From contig JAHEMW010000007.1 in NCBI GenBank assembly GCA_024643505.1, forward strand, positions 1 through 33,545: a stretch of 33,545 bases of DNA. Reading direction: 5' to 3'. The position numbers and the translations under genes were made by a program. The notes under the pieces are model-generated. The model was given only the letters and a program-made list of their open reading frames with translations. It was not told the DNA's origin and searched no databases. Source of the DNA: Demequinaceae bacterium (GTDB lineage: Bacteria; Actinomycetota; Actinomycetes; Actinomycetales; Demequinaceae). Shown here in pieces: positions 32,157-33,545 of the stretch. Each line of letters begins with the position of its first letter. The stretch's first letter is position 1.

Positions 32157-33545
32157 TGATTGACCGACATCAGCTACTGGCAAGCGTGCCGTCCGGGCTC
32201 TACATCGCCGGCGCGTGGGTCGACGCAGCGGACGGCGCAGTTCTTGACGTCACGGATCCTGCCACGGGCGAGGTCATCGCCACCATCGCCGACGCCACCG
32301 AGGCAGACGGCCTCGCGGCCCTTGACGCCGCCGTCGCCGCGGCTAGCGACTGGGCGGCGACGGCGCCCCGAAAGCGCGGGGAGATCTTGCGCCGCGCGTT
32401 CGACGCGGTCACGGCGCGCGCCGACGAGTTCGCGCTGCTGATGACGCTTGAGATGGGCAAGCCGGTCGCGGAGGCGCGAGGCGAAGTGGCATACGGCGCG
32501 GAATTCTTGAGGTGGTTCTCGGAGGAAGCCGTGCGAGTCGCTGGTCGCTACGGATCGAATCCGGAGGGCACGGGCAACATGATCGTCTCGCACCGCCCCG
32601 TCGGGCCGTCGTTCCTCATCACCCCGTGGAACTTTCCGCTCGCGATGGCAACCCGCAAGATCGCCCCCGCGCTCGCAGCTGGCTGCACCGTGGTCGTCAA
32701 GCCGGCCGCGTTGACGCCGCTGACGACGCTCCTGCTGGCGACCGTGCTCGAGGACGCGGGGGTGCCCGCGGGGGTCGTGAACGTCATCACCACCACGCGC
32801 ACGCGTGCCGTCTCGGCCGGCATCATCGCAGACCCGCGTCTGCGCAAACTGTCGTTCACCGGCTCCACCACGGTGGGACGCGCGCTGATCAAGCAGGCGG
32901 CGGACGGAATCCTGAGAGTGTCGATGGAGTTGGGGGGCAACGCCCCGTTCGTGGTGTTCGAGGATGCGGATCTCGACAAGGCCGTCGAGGGCGCGCTGAT
33001 CGCCAAGTTCCGCAACATCGGCCAAGCGTGCACGGCCGCGAACCGGTTCATTGTTCACGAGTCCATCGCCGACGAGTTCGCACGTCGCGTGAGCGAACGC
33101 GTCGCCGCCATGAAGGTTGGCCCTGGCACCGTCGACGGCGTCCAGATTGGTCCGCTGATCGACGCTGACGCGGTGGCGAAGTCGGCCGAATTGGTCGCGG
33201 ACGCGGTCGATCGCGGCGCTCGGGTGCTCACCGGCGGCCACGCGATTGACGGCCCCGGCACGTTCTACGAACCCACGGTCGTGTCCGGAGTCACCCCAGG
33301 CGCGGCCATCCTGAGCGAGGAGATCTTTGGCCCGGTGCTCGCGATCGCGACGTTCGCCGACGAGGACCAGGCGGTCGCGCTCGCAAACGACACGGAGTAC
33401 GGGCTGGTCGGATACGTCTTTACCAAAGACCTGGCGCGCGGCCACCGCATGATCGACCGGCTCGACACGGGAATGATGGGACTCAACGTTGGGGTCGTGT
33501 CCAACGCCGCGGCGCCGTTCGGTGGCGTGAAGCAGTCGGGCATCG
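32156..33545 (+). CDS. gabD: Succinate-semialdehyde dehydrogenase, 3' end outside window
   Basis: This frame is missing from the ORF track because it has no stop before the window end. ATG at 32156 overlaps the gabT stop (TGATG) and is preceded by AAGGAG. The visible 463 residues start MIDRHQLLASVPSGLYIAGAW and show ITPWNFPLAMATRKIAPALAAG, LSFTGSTTVGR, the ELGGNAPFVVFEDADLD glutamate segment and the catalytic Cys in IGQACTAANRF. EEIFGPVLAI and APFGGVKQSGI near the edge are typical of GabD, so only some 20-25 residues should be missing. It oxidises succinate semialdehyde to succinate, the last step of GABA use. Confidence 0.95.
   Translation, partial: MIDRHQLLASVPSGLYIAGAWVDAADGAVLDVTDPATGEVIATIADATEADGLAALDAAVAAASDWAATAPRKRGEILRRAFDAVTARADEFALLMTLEMGKPVAEARGEVAYGAEFLRWFSEEAVRVAGRYGSNPEGTGNMIVSHRPVGPSFLITPWNFPLAMATRKIAPALAAGCTVVVKPAALTPLTTLLLATVLEDAGVPAGVVNVITTTRTRAVSAGIIADPRLRKLSFTGSTTVGRALIKQAADGILRVSMELGGNAPFVVFEDADLDKAVEGALIAKFRNIGQACTAANRFIVHESIADEFARRVSERVAAMKVGPGTVDGVQIGPLIDADAVAKSAELVADAVDRGARVLTGGHAIDGPGTFYEPTVVSGVTPGAAILSEEIFGPVLAIATFADEDQAVALANDTEYGLVGYVFTKDLARGHRMIDRLDTGMMGLNVGVVSNAAAPFGGVKQSGI

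Noticed and set aside
30810-32183. 457-aa minus-strand ORF opposite gabT
   Set aside because: Shadow of gabT; His/Arg/Asp-rich antisense composition.
1-33545. Mobile elements, CRISPR arrays, tRNA or rRNA genes, defence systems
   Set aside because: No transposase, integrase, regular spaced repeats, cloverleaf-like segment or defence-type gene was seen; every large frame is assigned to a metabolic, transport, regulatory or pilus gene.

Overview
The window is chromosomal DNA from a high-GC, Gram-positive-like actinobacterium. Supporting signs are the strong G/C third-position bias, many GTG starts, 4-nt ATGA/GTGA overlaps, an actinobacterial tadABC-TadE-TadG-like locus, apparently leaderless genes, and a transhydrogenase split into three genes. 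The combination of pyruvate formate-lyase and AdhE suggests a facultative, fermenting member of the Micrococcales (Cellulomonas/Demequina-like). That placement is an inference; no rRNA or tRNA gene is present. I see no IS element, phage gene, CRISPR array or tRNA. Coding density is very high, and no gap reaches 300 bp.

Region 1 (1-5134): the 3' part of a DUF998-like membrane protein, then a tightly packed Tad pilus operon: tadA ATPase, tadB, tadC, a 58-aa pilin-like protein missing from the ORF track, two TadE-like pseudopilins and a TadG-like protein. Region 2 (5185-6489, minus): an orphan family-1 sugar-binding lipoprotein. Region 3 (6669-18735): a fermentation and redox block. It holds pflB and pflA, a rhodanese lipoprotein, a TDT/SLAC1-type transporter (minus), pntA1-pntA2-pntB, an OFA-family MFS carrier with a 43-aa one-helix partner, and adhE. 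Pyruvate would be split to formate and acetyl-CoA, acetyl-CoA reduced to ethanol to reoxidise NADH, a small carboxylate moved by the OFA carrier, and NADH/NADPH balanced by PntAB.

Region 4 (18821-33545): a polyamine and omega-amino-acid catabolic block. It holds a PuuB-like FAD oxidase and an Lrp/AsnC regulator (minus), a potDABC-type polyamine ABC importer (plus), a class III aminotransferase (minus), then divergently puuB2, mmsA, a second aminotransferase, gabT and gabD (cut by the window end). Imported diamines would be deaminated oxidatively or by transamination. GABA would enter the TCA cycle as succinate through GabT/GabD, and C3 semialdehydes could be finished by the MmsA-like dehydrogenase. 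No gamma-glutamylputrescine synthetase or hydrolase is present in the window.

The most interesting non-coding signals are two CsoR/CstR-like palindromes of the form ATAC-N8-GTAT. One lies inside the promoter of an apparently leaderless rhodanese gene, the other upstream of adhE. Others are a widely spaced 10-bp inverted repeat in the sugar-binding-protein/pflB divergent region, repeated CATTGC/GCAATG half-sites next to the Lrp gene, a hairpin that could mask the potD ribosome-binding site, and a 9-bp inverted repeat around a candidate promoter between the divergent polyamine genes.
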